64,000 nucleotides of DNA from Adiantum capillus-veneris (taxonomy: Eukaryota > Streptophyta > Polypodiopsida > Polypodiales > Pteridaceae), in assembly GCA_014529385.2 (NCBI GenBank), contig CM043963.1, positions 99,091,912 through 99,155,911 of the forward strand, written 5' to 3'. Every line of letters begins with the position of its first letter. Position 1 is the stretch's first letter. The notes below the pieces were generated by a model. It was not told where the DNA came from. It made no database searches and worked only from the letters and a program-made list of their open reading frames with translations. Made by a program: the position numbers and the translations under genes. Below, in pieces: positions 21,725-34,179 of this stretch.

Positions 21725-22520
21725 TCCAGCCAATCTCTGCATTGAAACCCCACATTTTGACTCCTTGAGCCAGAATTTCCTCAAGAAACTCCTCATACTA
21801 AATGTTGGCCTGGAAAAAAACACCATAAATACTAGAGGGACACATCTGGAACATGGTCTACATCTCTAACTCGATAAAAACCCCATACAGGGCATGCAGC
21901 AATGGATAGGGATGTTAGCAATATCAGCCTGTGCATAGTTTTTTTCATACTCATATGGTAAATTTACCACACTTTCATACTCAAACATTAGTTGGTGTAC
22001 AATGTGTAAGATATGATCAAACATATTTACCATGCTTTCTGTCTATGACAAATTGAAATTTAGACTCAACAATAGCCAAAGAGGAGCACAAGTTTCTCAA
22101 GGGAGTGGCCGGCCAATTTCAAGCTGCAAATAATACTTAAAGGTCACAAGAAGCATGTTCTTTTGTTCCCCATCAGGTACAATCCATATTAGCTAAACAA
22201 GAGCTCAACTCAGATTGTACAAAATCTTTTAGACTCTTTAAGTCCGTTTTGAGCACAGGTTGGCCTCAGCAAGTTGGACACATTACTCTGACCTTACAGC
22301 ATAGTCAACCTCAAGTATGGTATCCGACATATAGAATGTCTTGGGAATCTAAATCATACTATATTCCAAAGTCTGATAACCGTATACATCCCCCATATGG
22401 TTGCCATAAGGAAAAGTGTAGTGATTGTCTCATCTAAGGGCTATTGAGTGCCTGAGAAACCAGGAAAATGCAGCGAGTATCGTACATGAGAAAACAAGGT
22501 AGGGGATGGGACAGAGAGAG
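21725..22520. other. Unassigned stretch
   Basis: No domain recognised. The minus strand has a short coding-like reading YEEFLEEILAQGVKMWGF near 21750-21805 that I could not assign. The expected second polygalacturonase exon is not present here. Confidence 0.4.
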
Positions 22521-22525
22521 CATAC

Positions 22526-22939
22526 TTGAGAGCCTAGCATGACAGCATCCTTGTCCAAAAACAGTGTAAGATGACTAATCAGCTTGAAGCTTCTCGTCAG
22601 CCATTGTCCAACAGGAACATAGAGCTGGGCACCCCTCTTATCCTCAAAAGAGTTGAGGTAAAAGATGGCATTTGCAAACGCATGAGTATTAATGGCAACT
22701 CCATCACCAACTGCACTGAATTCGATGATGGTGACGCTATGAGGCCTTGCATTTCCGCCCAGCTCACTAATGCACACATCAGTAGTTATGTCACTACGAA
22801 TTCTCGGAAAGCTTGTTGTGACCTCGGATATGTGCAAGCAGGAAAAGGAACTAGTGGTGGCCCCAAAGAGAAGTAAAATCTAGGCAAGGGAAACCCCACC
22901 AACACCCTACAGTGCAGCATTTCGAAGCTCGAGTCTCAT
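22526..22939 (-). pseudogene. GH28 polygalacturonase-like exon 1 relic
   Basis: A minus-strand exon from an ATG at 22939 to a splice donor CAA|GTATGC at 22526. It would begin a secreted pectin-degrading glycoside hydrolase family 28 protein. A hydrophobic N-terminus contains two in-frame TAG stops (near 22907 and 22880). It is followed by RPHSVTIIEFSAVGDGVAIN, NAIFYLNSFEDKRGAQLYVP, QWLTRSFKLISHLTLFLDKD and AVMLGS, a close fit to the first exon of plant polygalacturonase-like proteins. No later exon, and so none of the catalytic Asp motifs, was found downstream on the minus strand. It lies on the same strand as the kinesin relic. The stops and missing exons argue for a pseudogene or captured fragment. 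Confidence 0.8.
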
Positions 22940-23680
22940 GAGGCAACGCCTCTAGGTAAAAGACATCCAAAGAATTAAATGCAAATTCTCTGTTCATACA
23001 TCAAATCAACACATGTGATATGCATCATTCCCGAAGGTCTGTATAACTAACTACAATTATGTAGACGATATAACACCAGAGTCTATGTAAAATTGTATGA
23101 TAGATGACATGACCTTCACAAATAGGAGTCACCATAAGCTTTCCTTAGAGCCTCTTAATATTTTAGACTGAATGTTTTAACAATCATTGCTTGACACCTC
23201 CACCAACAGTCTGCTATTTGTCTTTGGTTGCATAACAACAGAAACTTCATCTTGAGCTGGACAGTTGTATGTTCAACCAGATATAGGAGCAGCATGCAAT
23301 CAAGGGTGGGGCGAATCATTGGCCCAAAACAACAGTATTTGCAACTCAAAGATTCATTAAAAGGTGTACACTATAAACCACTATTAGGCTGTTTGGGAGG
23401 TGCGCCTCCTTTTCAGAGTAAGAAAACCATCCTAAAAACTTTTCAAGTTCAACCATCTGAATTTTGAAGCTAATTGATTAATTTTATACACCCTAACAAG
23501 TTCAAAATGAAGCACAACTATGCACCACAGTACATCGTTGCAAAACTAACAGGTGAAAGGCATTTCTCTAGGAACACAAACATTCAAGAAGACTAATGTA
23601 TTTAAGGCCCATTTAAGGTAGCTTTGGTTTAAGGAGATTACAAAGCATGTATATGTACAGAGTAAACTAAGGCCAAAAGC
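22940..23680. other. Spacer between polygalacturonase and kinesin relics
   Basis: No exon recognised on either strand. The next expected kinesin exon (encoding the YLQLY segment onwards) is not visible here. Confidence 0.45.
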
Positions 23681-23686
23681 AGTCAC

Positions 23687-24391
23687 CCGCAGATACGAGA
23701 CTGTTACTGAACCTTGCTCAGAAGATGTATCTGCAAGAATATCCTCCATGGCTCGAACCATGATTCCACGGTCGGTGACCATATGCCATGACAGTGCCAT
23801 TATACCCCTCTAGCACACTCTGCAGGCAAAGAGAAGAGGGATGCCAAGTATATACAATCAGATAGAGTTTTAAACATAACATACAAAATATCTTGCAAAA
23901 TAGGCCACTATCACAAGCCAAACCAACATCTAATCTTTAGACACGAAGAACGAGCACCCAAAGACTCTATTACCCTGACTATAACACCATCTATTGAATA
24001 AAATGGGTTGAAAATGGCAGGGGGCAATGAAGGACCTCAACCACAGGCTTTGCCACTACTTCATAGACTCGTTTCTGAGAAGCAATTTCATTCAGAATCT
24101 CATCAAACTGGAACGTCTCACAGTCCCAATTATTCTTCCTTAGCTTCAATCGCTTCAGCTGTGACAAGTGCAAAAGACAGATGGATTAAGACAAGGCATT
24201 GGCACAATATAGAACCTGTCTTGAGCTAATGCCGGTAAAGTTTCCCATGAAGCAACAAGGTAGGGAATGAGAAGAAGACCTCTGGCATCAACTCCACGTA
24301 ATCAGCAAAATCAGCATCATGTTTTAGCTCCTCAGAGTTCCTGGGCTTAAGTCGCACAACAACTCTTACTCTTCCTGACACTGAACGTAGA
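23687..24391 (-). pseudogene. Armadillo-repeat kinesin (ARK-type) motor domain relic lacking the P-loop
   Basis: Three minus-strand exons with splice borders. Exon 24280-24391 encodes VSGRVRVVVRLKPRNSEELK and DADFADYVELMPE. Exon 24036-24158 encodes LKRLKLRKNNWDCETFQFDE and ASQKRVYEVVAKPVVE. Exon 23687-23819 encodes SVLEGYNGTVMAYG and, in another frame, DRGIMVRAMEDILADTSSEQ. This matches the start of the plant ARK/ungrouped kinesin motor, a microtubule plus-end motor in the cytoplasm. Between MAYG and DRGIMV the family has the nucleotide-binding GQTGTGKT and following residues. Here that segment (roughly 55-65 bp) is missing and the frame is shifted, so ATP binding is impossible. The later motor exons, coiled coil and armadillo repeats are absent. 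Confidence 0.85.
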
Positions 24392-24675
24392 CTTGCATGA
24401 GTTTAAGATTTAAGAGATGGAAAGGAGGCCCCGAAAGGACATGAAAAAGATATCTTTGAAGAGGAATGTACTACATAAAAATGCAGATTGAACCTAATCA
24501 AATCTCATTATTGTACTTTCCTTCTTTCTTTTGGCTCAATGATAATGCAAGTTCTGTCATGCAGAATGCACAGTTCGATGATGAAGTAAGTAACAACCTC
24601 CATTGTCATCTTTTCCATTCCGACTTGCTCGACCAGTTAATAATTTTTCAAAAAATCGCAGAATTTGTTAATACC

Positions 24676-24930
24676 TTCACTTCAGGTCGGAGGCCCGTCG
24701 GAGGCTCTGAGGGAGGGGAGAGATGCCGCTGGCAGGGTGCTACTGCCGCCGAGAGGGCGCAGCAGTACCGCACGTAGACACCAAGCACATGTGGGAGCTT
24801 GCAGAGAGCTCGGCGAGGGGGCGGGAGAGGCCCAGCACCTCGTCTGCGAAGGGTCTGCGACTTGCGGGGGAGAGAAGCACCTCGTCGCTGATGCCCAAAT
24901 TCAATGAAGAGCAGACAGTGCTCGTAAACA
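24676..24930 (-). pseudogene. GC-rich candidate first exon upstream of the kinesin relic
   Basis: A GC-rich block on the minus strand, open in more than one frame, ending at a possible donor AAG|GTATTA near 24676. It sits about 285 bp upstream of the first recognised kinesin exon, where a proline/serine/arginine-rich N-terminus would be expected. Neither reading matches anything I know, so the call rests on position and composition. Confidence 0.35.
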
Positions 24931-24959
24931 AGTGATAAAATCACAAGGCCTACCAAAGG

Positions 24960-26580
24960 CTAGAAAGATATAAGCCTAGTAAAAAACTGAAGATGAGTAA
25001 GATCCTTACAAAGGTCACACACATGCAGATCAACCAAATGAATACGCATTACTACACAAGGGTATCGGATTCAAACTTTATTAGATTTGAGAATCCCTTG
25101 CAATACAAAGCACATGGGCCATTGTAAGCGGCCACAATAGGTAGCATACTCTCAAAGTTGTCGAAGAAGCACAAGCTTCAAACATCGAAAAAAAACTGCA
25201 TGTGCACAAAATCTGATCATGGTGGGATGGAGGGCTTGCATTTTTTTGCAAACCAATGATGGGCCGCACAACTGCTTGATCTGGGCCAACTTTGGAGGTG
25301 CATGCTTCTTGTCTGTCTTGATCTCCTGATCGGTTCAGTTTGGGTGGCAAACATTGGCATCATTGCAAGAAGGCAACTATGGTACAGCATTGCCAGCGCT
25401 TTCTGTTGTATTGGCAACGGTGCTTCATCTTGTCCATCGTTTTTTGCAATGCCTGCCTTTGGGTAGCTGTAAAAACATGTCTAAGTTGGCAAGAACATGA
25501 CCAACATCAAAGATGAGCATGCTCTCTTGCTTTAGATCTCATTATACAACATCCTACCCATGCAAGTTCTCCAAAGCCATTACCAGCACTGCTGCACAAA
25601 ACTTACACAGACACACGACCCCAATATATGCACTTAATATCAACACAAGAAAGTGATAAATTCACACAAGATTAACACACTAGTCTACATATGTTTCTCA
25701 GTATACCCGATGGCCTCCTCGAAGAGCTCTTCTCTGGCTGGCATAGCCTCAACATCACCTCCAACTATATGGCCAAGCCTCTATCCCATGCTTGCTCAAT
25801 GCTCCTTCAGAACCCACTCCTCTGCCTCCAAGCAATCAGTCAACAGAGTGATTACTAACAGGCATATGCAACAAGTTGTAGATCAGTCTTGGTGCTGTAG
25901 GCAATCATGTAGAATCGGAGAAATTTACCTCCTTGTCTCGCCCTCTTTTGTCTCCCAGTCATTCAGCCGCCTTAGCTCTAGAAAGAAAAAACACTTATAC
26001 ATCTAAAGGACCGCCTCCCCTACACCTGCACCATATACTGCAACCTCTCGAAGTGGAAACCTATCACAAAGAGGCATGCATCTTCTATGCGGCCACAGTT
26101 CCGGAATGAACTCGCCTGACTATGCTTCTACTCTATTCTCCATGCGGTGCTTGCTCTGCAATCTTGCAATTTTGTGCGATTTCTGGTTGTTGGTTTCTAC
26201 ATGCAGTTTTTGGACAGCCATTCTGTCGAGACCCACCATCTACCTTCTTTTCCGGCTAGTTTCAGCCCTACTGTATCCCCTTCTTCCCAACCGCAGACAC
26301 TTCTTATGCTAGGTGTGCAAAGCATGCATATGCAGAAGCAATACATACCCAGTAGAGCAAGAACATGGAGCTCAAAGCGGCACAGCCTTCCAATCCCTAC
26401 AGTAGTCAGGGCACTCTTTGAAAGAAAGAGACGGGCCCCTTTTTGTTAATCAAGCCTGACAGCCTTAGTATGGTTCTCTCAAGAATGGCATGGTGGTGTG
26501 AATGGCACTGCAGTAGAGAGAGGATGGGGGAGAGAGAGTGCAAAGAAGTGCAAATGACAAGATGCTAGAATCAAAAGGCG
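24960..26580. other. Unassigned stretch with short open frames
   Basis: Composition is less AT-rich than flanking DNA and many 60-120 codon frames exist on both strands, but no domain, splice pattern or repeat was recognised. Confidence 0.4.
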
Positions 26581-26590
26581 TCATGTATCC

Positions 26591-26860
26591 ATGAAATCCA
26601 TGGCCCTTGCAGCTTCCCGGGCTCTGTTGGCATTGTCGAGGGCTTTGGTGAAGGCAATTTCTCCCTCCCCTGTCAGCTCGGCATCTCCATACTACTTGCA
26701 GAAGATCATAGCTCCCCTGATCGTCAGCTCGGCATCATCCTCCTCCATTTTGTACAGCCCTATAGCAGCTATGGCGAGCTTGATCACCACACCACCATCG
26801 CTGCTTTCACAGCACAACTCCCTTTTTCCCTCTCCTCTTGCTACCGCTCTAGTATTGGGC
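26591..26860 (-). pseudogene. Unrecognised acidic coding-like region with internal repeat
   Basis: A minus-strand reading contains VIKLAIAAIGLYKMEEDD, AELTIRGAMIFCK, a stop, YGDAELTGEGEIAFTK and ALDNANRAREAARAMDFM. The pair AELTIRGAMIFCK / AELTGEGEIAFTK looks like an internal repeat of about 17 residues. Amphipathic, alanine-rich composition suggests a real protein origin. I do not recognise the family. Confidence 0.35.
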
Positions 26861-27059
26861 GAAGATGCCCATCTCGGAGATGATCATAGTAGTATTAAAA
26901 GCACTAACATTGTCGAGCAGGGATACCTTGTGGAGCTACGTGTGATAAGAGCAGTAGGGTGCAAGCTCAACATCTCCCACTCAATGTCTATGAATGGTGG
27001 GACACTTATCGACTCCCGTCAAGACCTATCATGTAAGAGTTGAAACCGGAGGCCACCAT

Positions 27060-27870
27060 GGCCCCTAGTGCAACCTCTCCTGCTACACCTCTCTGCCATG
27101 GCCCCCAAGACCGAAACCAGAGAAACCCTCATAAACTAGAGCCTGGATATTGACGAGAAAAAATAGCATAGGTCCAGGGTGGTCGAACTTTGATCTATGC
27201 AACCAATAGTGGAGTTGTGGGCACTGGGACCTGCGTGAGAAGATGGGGATTCCTAGCCTCTAGGAAATTATATCTCTAATTCGTTACTCTACATACCATC
27301 GTCACATGGACGCACAATCTATGCAATAATAAGTGGGGGAGTACTCGATTAGTAGCCTAGGGTATCATTGAACTTACACTCCCTCTCATCGTTGCTAAGT
27401 CTTTATCATTTAACTTTTAAGCTCGTTTCATGCTTTCAAATGCACTCCAAAATCTTTTCCTTGGTATTTCATATTTCAAATCTCAAGACGTGTCTATCAT
27501 TAGATGTACAGAGATTTCATTTAAATGAGTGTCCACTATCTTATTTAAACCAATCAACATTTTTTGCCCATTAAAAATTGCTTGAAAATACAACTCAATC
27601 TTTTTTCTATTTTAGTCAGCAAAAAGAGAAGGCATCACTATAGCCTTTGTCCTTTGGGCAGGCCAAAAAACCTAGGTTTACTTTAGTTCCACAATTTTCA
27701 AATTTACCACTAAATTTTATATTTGAAGGTGAGAAAACCCAAAGCCCTATCTGCAAGCATCTCTCCCTCTCTCTCACACCATTTTCCTCTTGAATAAAAG
27801 GTCTTGAGTTCAACTCTCCTCGTCGAATAGATCTTTGACATCTCTAGGGATAGTTTCCTACGACGTTAAA
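27060..27870. other. Unassigned stretch
   Basis: Short open frames only; no recognised element. Confidence 0.4.
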
Positions 27871-27879
27871 ATACTCTTC

Positions 27880-27904
27880 TTCTTCTTCTTCTTCTTCTTC
27901 TTCT

Positions 27905-27959
<55 letters not shown>
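27880..27959. repeat. (TTC)n then (TC)n microsatellite
   Basis: About ten TTC units pass into about twenty-five TC units. It produces glutamate and arginine-glutamate runs on the minus strand that are not genes. Confidence 0.95.
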
Positions 27960-27961
<2 letters not shown>

Positions 27962-27999
27962 CGAGACTCGACAGTCAATGATATATTGAATATTTCCCT

Positions 28000-29080
28000 T
28001 ATATTTAAGGCTTTGTCACACAAAAAGAGTTTGGTGGATTGCATAAAGCAAGGGGTAGGTCATGTACAAAGGGAATTTAAGGGCCATTCATGTGCATAAA
28101 TCAGTAAAGAAGTAAATTGTGTGGAAGCAACAAATTCTGTATAAGGCATAGCAGGGAAAGACTTAGAGGAGTGGGCTAATACTTGCGTAAAGAAGAGAGC
28201 AAGGAGAGATTAAAGGACATTCGGTTTTCCTCATGCTCTCTTGGCAAAAGGGCTCAAATTTTCTTACTTTCGCTCTCGACTAACGTGTGGCAGCATAAGA
28301 GCACTTTCACTCATCACAATTAAGCAAAAGTTCACTACATATTATCTTTGGTTGTAATTAAACATTGCATTCTAATTTGGTGTAAAAACCTTCAAATTTT
28401 GTCAATTTACCTCTGTTGTTTCACATATGCAGGTTTGCCAAGTTTTTGGAAAAAAAATTATTTTTGAGCACTGCACGACACAATGCTAGGATTCTGCAAG
28501 CGAGGATTAATTGGGCTCTCCTTCTGCCACTTCTGTCCGCCCAGATGCAATCATCCATCGAGAAAAATGTGTCTCGACTTAATATCGTGCCGCTTTAAAT
28601 TCAAAATTGCCGGTTGACAGCAAGGAGAGAAGGAGAAATTCCGTCCCAAAATAGAGAAAAATAGTGTAACAACCTGAAAAATAAATGTAATTTTCTAAAT
28701 TTCCTCTTGGCAAATTCAAGAAAAGGAATTTTGTAGGTTTGGATAAATGTTTTTTTCCGAACACTGATGCAATCGCTTGCCAAGAGCGTCACACACAAGG
28801 CCGCGGTCCCAAAAAACCCCACGGCCCCCATGAACCGACTTCAATGATTGACATTTTGTTGATGACTACACTTATGTGTTATCTTTGTGGACATAATCGC
28901 TTGTTTTGTGAGGTAATATGTGACAAATTACATGCTAACCACTCAAAAATGCATCTCAATTGTCAAAAAGGAATAAAAATTAGAAAAGCTTGATCAATCT
29001 TATCAAAATAGATACATGGGTACTTTGAGAATTTTAAAAATTTGAAGGCTATTTTGAGAATTTTGACAAATTAGAGGGGT
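28000..29080. other. Unassigned AT-rich stretch
   Basis: No feature recognised apart from short open frames. Confidence 0.4.
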
Positions 29081-29099
29081 TTGAGCTTGGCTACAAGCT

Positions 29100-29345
29100 T
29101 GGCAGAGAGAGAGAGAGAGAGAGAGAGGCTTACTAATTTATCTAAGGTGGCTCAGGTAGTTGAATGTAGCCCCAATGTAACCCCCCCCCCCCCCCCCTTA
29201 TATGTACGGTATGAGTATGAAATAATGAGGGGCTACCCCTATTGTATACGTTTATGTACAAAATCTAAAAACCCCCCCTATTGTACACTCACGTGGTACC
29301 GTACGAAAAAACACAGTGAATCCTCCGGGCTTCTTCACTAACTCA
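29100..29345 (+). repeat. GA microsatellite, 17-C homopolymer and inverted copia LTR-like piece
   Basis: A GA run at 29104-29127 and a 17-nt C run at 29181-29197 precede sequence with TATATGTACGGTATG, ACCCCCCCTATTGTACAC and CAGTGAATCCTCCGGGCTTC. These are reverse-complement-like to the copia LTR segment around 19790-19960. Confidence 0.5.
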
Positions 29346-29347
29346 AG

Positions 29348-29700
29348 ATAAGAGGTCTACAAAAGAACATAGAATAAAATAACAACATAAAGGGAAACTA
29401 GTACAATGATCTAGTGTGAATCACTAGTGAGTGAGATGAATGGATAAGTGTGCCATCCCTCCAGTTGGTAGATCAACTCGGTGTAGTATAGTTTTAATAT
29501 CACTGGCAAAGATATGTGTATCCACCAAGGTGTGCCAGTGATGATGACTATTGATGATAGTTATTCAAGAGTCGTACATGTTGAGCTTGACATCTCAACA
29601 TCCTCTTTGAAAACATGGTGGTCTCCTACTACAAAGTACTTTGAGCTGGATGGCATTGTCATTGAGCCTTCAATGTGTAAATACCCATCAATATGCTATA
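29348..29700 (+). repeat. Dispersed repeat family B, copy 2
   Basis: Colinear but divergent from 9400-9780: GGTCTACAAAAGAACATAG, TCACTAGTGAGTGAG, TAAGTGTGCCATCCCTCC and TTGAGCTTGACATCTCAACA. It follows directly after the copia LTR-like piece, supporting a retroelement leader origin. Confidence 0.5.
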
Positions 29701-29769
29701 TAACATCTTCATTGGAGGCCCTTTTCATGAGTGCAACTTTACAGAAACTGAAAATAGATTCCCCATGAT

Positions 29770-32700
29770 GCCCTCATGTCAAAGAAGCCATTATTTAACA
29801 ATAAATGTGTCTCTTGGTAGCCTTTAGTTTTGATGCTAGCTTCCTCACAAGAATCTTGAGCATCACATGGAGTTATCAAATTGGAAAACTTTTGCAATAA
29901 CTTTTTATGTACTTCCTTTTCAAGGCATTGATGGTCAATGCATCAAGAATAGACAAGATGTCTTCCTCGGTCAAGCAACTACACAATAATTTCACTCAAT
30001 CACCAATACGTTCACTTTCAAAATCCTCTTGGATAAAGTTCCTAAAGTAATGAATAAAGTAATCAACACTAGTAAAAAAATAAACAAATCTCTTGAATCA
30101 CAAAATATGACCTTTTTTCAACACTCTCATTTGCGAACACCCCCTTTAGGTGCAAGAGTCTTAATGGAAGATACATTTTTTTCTTCATGTACCTTTATGG
30201 GGGGAAATTATAAATGGATACTTTTTGGAAAATGGCCAATGATTAATGGGTAAATTGACTTTAAAAAGGGTTTAAGAGGAAAAATAGTCCATGCTGATTT
30301 TTTCTCAAAAAGGTCACTTTTTTACTCACTTTTACCCACGATAAGGGTTAGTTAAGAGCCACCCATCAAAAGTTGAAAATCTGTTGAGAGAGTGACATCT
30401 TAAAGCATGTACTTCTAGCTCTTTCCTAGGTTGGAACCTATTAAAAAAACCTGGAAAGGTCCATATACTTCCTAATGCATCTAGAGGAGTTCAAATAAGG
30501 ATAATCTATAGAGACAACTATCAAACCAATTGTAGCGAGTTGAAGACTACTATGAATGTGAAGAAAGCAGTACAACTTTATTTGTAGCCATATTAAATAG
30601 AGGAGCATTGGGCATTGCAAATTGTGGTTTGAGATGAACAGATGCCAAGATTTGAGGATTTTATACTAAAAATATTCAAAAAATAAGTCAATGAATCCAC
30701 CATGGTGTAAAAGGGAGAATGTCTAACCAAGGACACAAGACATGTCCATTTTGAAGATTCAACTCAATAGAAAGATGTAGTTGTCAACTTGTTAAAAGGA
30801 TACGAGGGCTAAAAGTTAAAGAATATAATTGCAAGCATATACAAGTTGGGAAATTTCCTTTGGGAGTAGTTGAAAAAAAGTTCATTAACAATGATAGTAG
30901 CTAGCACTAAGATTTACAAAACTTTGGAAGGGAGGTAGCCAACCAAGGCCATTGGAAACGAAAGTAGGCAAGTAGGCAACCAAAACTTTGGAAGGGAAGT
31001 AGGCAACCAAGGCCATTGCAAAGAAAGTGTACCCCAAAAAGTGAACCATGCCTAATGTAAGCCATGAAAGTTGCAAGGCTCTATATGAAACTCATTGAGG
31101 AATGTGGTGAAACAAGGATGAAGTAAAACATTTGACTATGCTTCTGAAGGGAAGGTTTCTACCCTAGCAACTTATCCTTTGACTCTTATGTTCACCGACC
31201 TCGCATGAGAAACATAGAAGAATCTTTTGTTTAGCAGCAAGGTCATGAGGCACCCTTCCAATTTTTGTCTTAACTTATGATATCACCCAATGTTAGTTTG
31301 TCCACCTATCTTTTATGTTTTAAGTTCTTATGGATGTAATTATGGGTCATTTGTCATCAAGTCAGGGCTACAAGCTTTTAAATTACATCTCTCACTTTTA
31401 AGGTCAATAATTTTGCTAAGTTCTGATTCACTTATGACCAAAGACCAAACCCCAAAATTTGACCAAAGTATAAATGTCACTTTTATAACCTATTTTCTAA
31501 AGTCGGTTAATGAAAAGAACTCTTTTAATTGTACAGCATTGTGTTTGTTTGCAAGCTTTATCTACTCTTTTCTCCCACAGACATTGTCACATTTCAATCC
31601 CAAATTTTCTACATGGTCTCAAGTAAAGGCTCTTCATGTTTATGTGATTCTCTTGCATTGTTTCTCAAGTTTTCTTATGCGTCATACAAGGTGTTTGATT
31701 TCTTATCTCAAGATTTACGTATCAAAAGAACGAACCATCACTTGCATAGCATAGCATAGCATCAAATCATTTGTAAGCATAGGGTATTTAAAATTATAAT
31801 TGTGACCTATGGAAATTAGGCTTAGAGTCAAGTTTTTTTTGTATCCGCATATACTATTGGAAGGTTTTGAGATCATAGGATTGATCATCCTAGTCCTCTT
31901 AGTTGTCTTTATAAGTTTGGTTGAATTTGGATTTTGTTTGGTCAATGAAATGGCAAATTGACTTGTGGTCTAAACTAGCCTTTGATGACTTGTGGTCATA
32001 GACTAGCATTTGATGATTTAGGATCACTTGAGTGAGAGTTTTAAATTGTAGCTTACATACATATTGTTTTCGAGGAATTTGACACATCCTTATTGTCTCC
32101 ATGCCCTAGCCGTGTCTACCAAATCCCTTGTATTGACAATTAATATGTGGTGCTTGCTAATCCTACAATAAGATTAGAATAAGTTGGGTGATTGTTTAAT
32201 ATTTGGTGCCATAGCCAAGGATGTAACACCTAAGCTAGAAACTTGCAGAGAAAGAAGAGGGGGGAGGGGTGTTCACTATATGTAAACCTCTATATCACAT
32301 GCATTCAAGGCCTATTTTAAAAATCCCTTATAGAAATTCTATGGATAAAACATATATTTTTCCTATTCAATTTGTGTAAGCCTCCTTTGATTGGTACCTC
32401 AGTGTATATTAAATAAGGATAAAATCTATGGTTTCAAATAATCTATTCACTAAGTTATAAGTGCTAGTAATGATTTGATGTTTTGGGTAGCTCTTACACC
32501 TTTAGTTTTTAGCATTAGGAGCAGGGTAAGTAAGCATCCATTAGAGGTGTAAATCACTCCTATATCCATTCATAATCAACAGATTTAGCTAAGTGTATTT
32601 CAAAGAGTTATCTTGAGAATTGGCTTGTAATGTGTTTTGTTTATTTGGGGCAACACCAAGATGCAAAATCACTATAAAAAGGTGCAAAAACCATCAAAAT
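29770..32700. other. Unassigned AT-rich stretch
   Basis: No domain found. A local duplication around GGTAGCCAACCAAGGCCATTG / GGTAGGCAACCAAGGCCATTG lies at about 30930-31020, and GCATAGCATAGCATAGCAT at 31744-31762. A weak primer-binding-like site at 32202 is discussed under rejected items. Confidence 0.45.
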
Positions 32701-33880
32701 CTATTATGACCTACAATATGATGGACCATGCAAAGATCTACTCTAAAGGTGGCCGATGGAAAGGGATTGAGGTTCATGACAAAGTGCTAGCCCCTTAGTG
32801 GACCAGCCTAAGATTGGGTGGCACAACAGGTGAGCTGGTGCACAAGTGCAATAGAGCAATGGAGGCTTTGGAGTGGGGGAGTTAACCAGATACTTCCTCC
32901 CAAAACTCCATAACATTCTGGACGGTGTGTCTCTCTAAATCTATTTGCATACTTTTAAACCCTTACTAGAGAGAGATTGCCAAAAATGTGAGTAACAAAG
33001 AACTCCATCGTCTGACCAACCTATGGGACATCAACAACTTCAACTAGAAAGAGGCGGGCCTAGTGGTTCCCAATTTCACCTTAATGGCACCGAGAGACTA
33101 TTGGTAGAGTTATGAAAAGGTTGGATAATCTCTTAAACCCCTTAGCAGACCCAATTTTGAGTGCAAAGCGTGGCGATGACCATAAAATAGCCATTTTATC
33201 AAACCACACACCAAGGGCATATACTTCGTTCTTATGCACAAGGTGGATTGGTTTGCCCCCCTTATCAAACTTTGGGGTAAGCAATGGCCAAAGGCTTGAT
33301 GGGGGGCATCTACAAAGGATATTTGGAACCCACAGTTGCCCTTGTCAATGAATATTTTTATATGGAAACTGTTATGGGGGGCCCTGCCAATAGGAAACAA
33401 GATCCTTGCTTGGGGTATCAACTTCGATAGGTTCTCGGACTACAAAACGGCAAGGGAGGACCTGCCCCACTTATTCAAGGAGTGCCTGGGGATTAGAGGC
33501 CTAGTAGGTAAGTTTTGCAAATAGATCCAAATAACTTGGAAGATAGGGTTTTCCAAGAATGATTTACTCCTAGGAGAGAAAGGGATGAGTAGCCAAGAAC
33601 TTCTAGTTTGTACTCAAGTTGTTAGATTCTTCTTCCTCCACCATATCCAGGAGGCCAAGAACAACCCGAGTGTTTGTCAAGGATCTCTTAGTATCCAACT
33701 TCCCATAGATTATCCATGAAAGTAGGAAAACTACTATTGGGAGTGGAACAGGATAACATGATGGATCTAGAGACAAATCAAATAGTTTGAAAAAGGCTCT
33801 TTCAATGATTTTATCGTAGAATACTTCACCACATATAGCAAAAGAAAGTATTATCCTCTCCACCAAAAACATAGACAATC
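32700..33880 (+). pseudogene. LINE (non-LTR) RT C-terminus with zf-RVT region
   Basis: Plus-strand frames give EAGLVVPNFTLMAPRDYW (33045-33105), then WGASTKDIWNPQLPLSMNIF and IWKLLWGALPIGNKILAW (33300-33420), ending LPHLFKECLGIRGLVGKF (33460-33520). These match the region after LINE RT: the GGLGI block, FLWKL--GALPTG--L--RGI, and HLF-EC of the zinc-finger-like zf-RVT domain, whose Cys pair is degraded. Polymerase motifs are not visible upstream, so this is a 5'-truncated copy, as is usual for LINEs. No poly-A tail was found. Confidence 0.75.
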
Positions 33881-33899
33881 ATGAATTTACAACAAAAAA

Positions 33900-34170
33900 G
33901 ATTAAATGATTAGAGGCATTCAACAACTCAAGTGCTCATGAAGACCAAACAAAGTGGAGGGAGACAATGGAATATATGAACCATAGGTGGAGCAAAAAAC
34001 TTTAATTGTTTAACACAATATATACAAGTCATAATATTACACAAACGCTAATTTGTGTTTCAACTTGTTGATGGTTTACATATATCTTTCGCAGACAGTT
34101 TTCCCTTGTATCGGATTATTAAGTGTTTTCCATACTCTAAGAGTTCATTTTGGTTGTATACCCTAATGAA
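33900..34170. other. Unassigned AT-rich stretch
   Basis: No feature recognised between the LINE fragment and the minus-strand gypsy-like remnant. Confidence 0.4.
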
Positions 34171-34179
34171 AGTGCCATT

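Noticed and set aside
29181-29197. 17-nt C run as a functional element
   Set aside because: A homopolymer at the edge of an LTR-like piece, best seen as slippage within a CCCCCC motif of that LTR.
32202-32220. TTTGGTGCCATAGCCAAGG as a primer-binding site
   Set aside because: Three mismatches to TTTGGTATCAGAGCCAAGG and no recognisable LTR or gag beside it.
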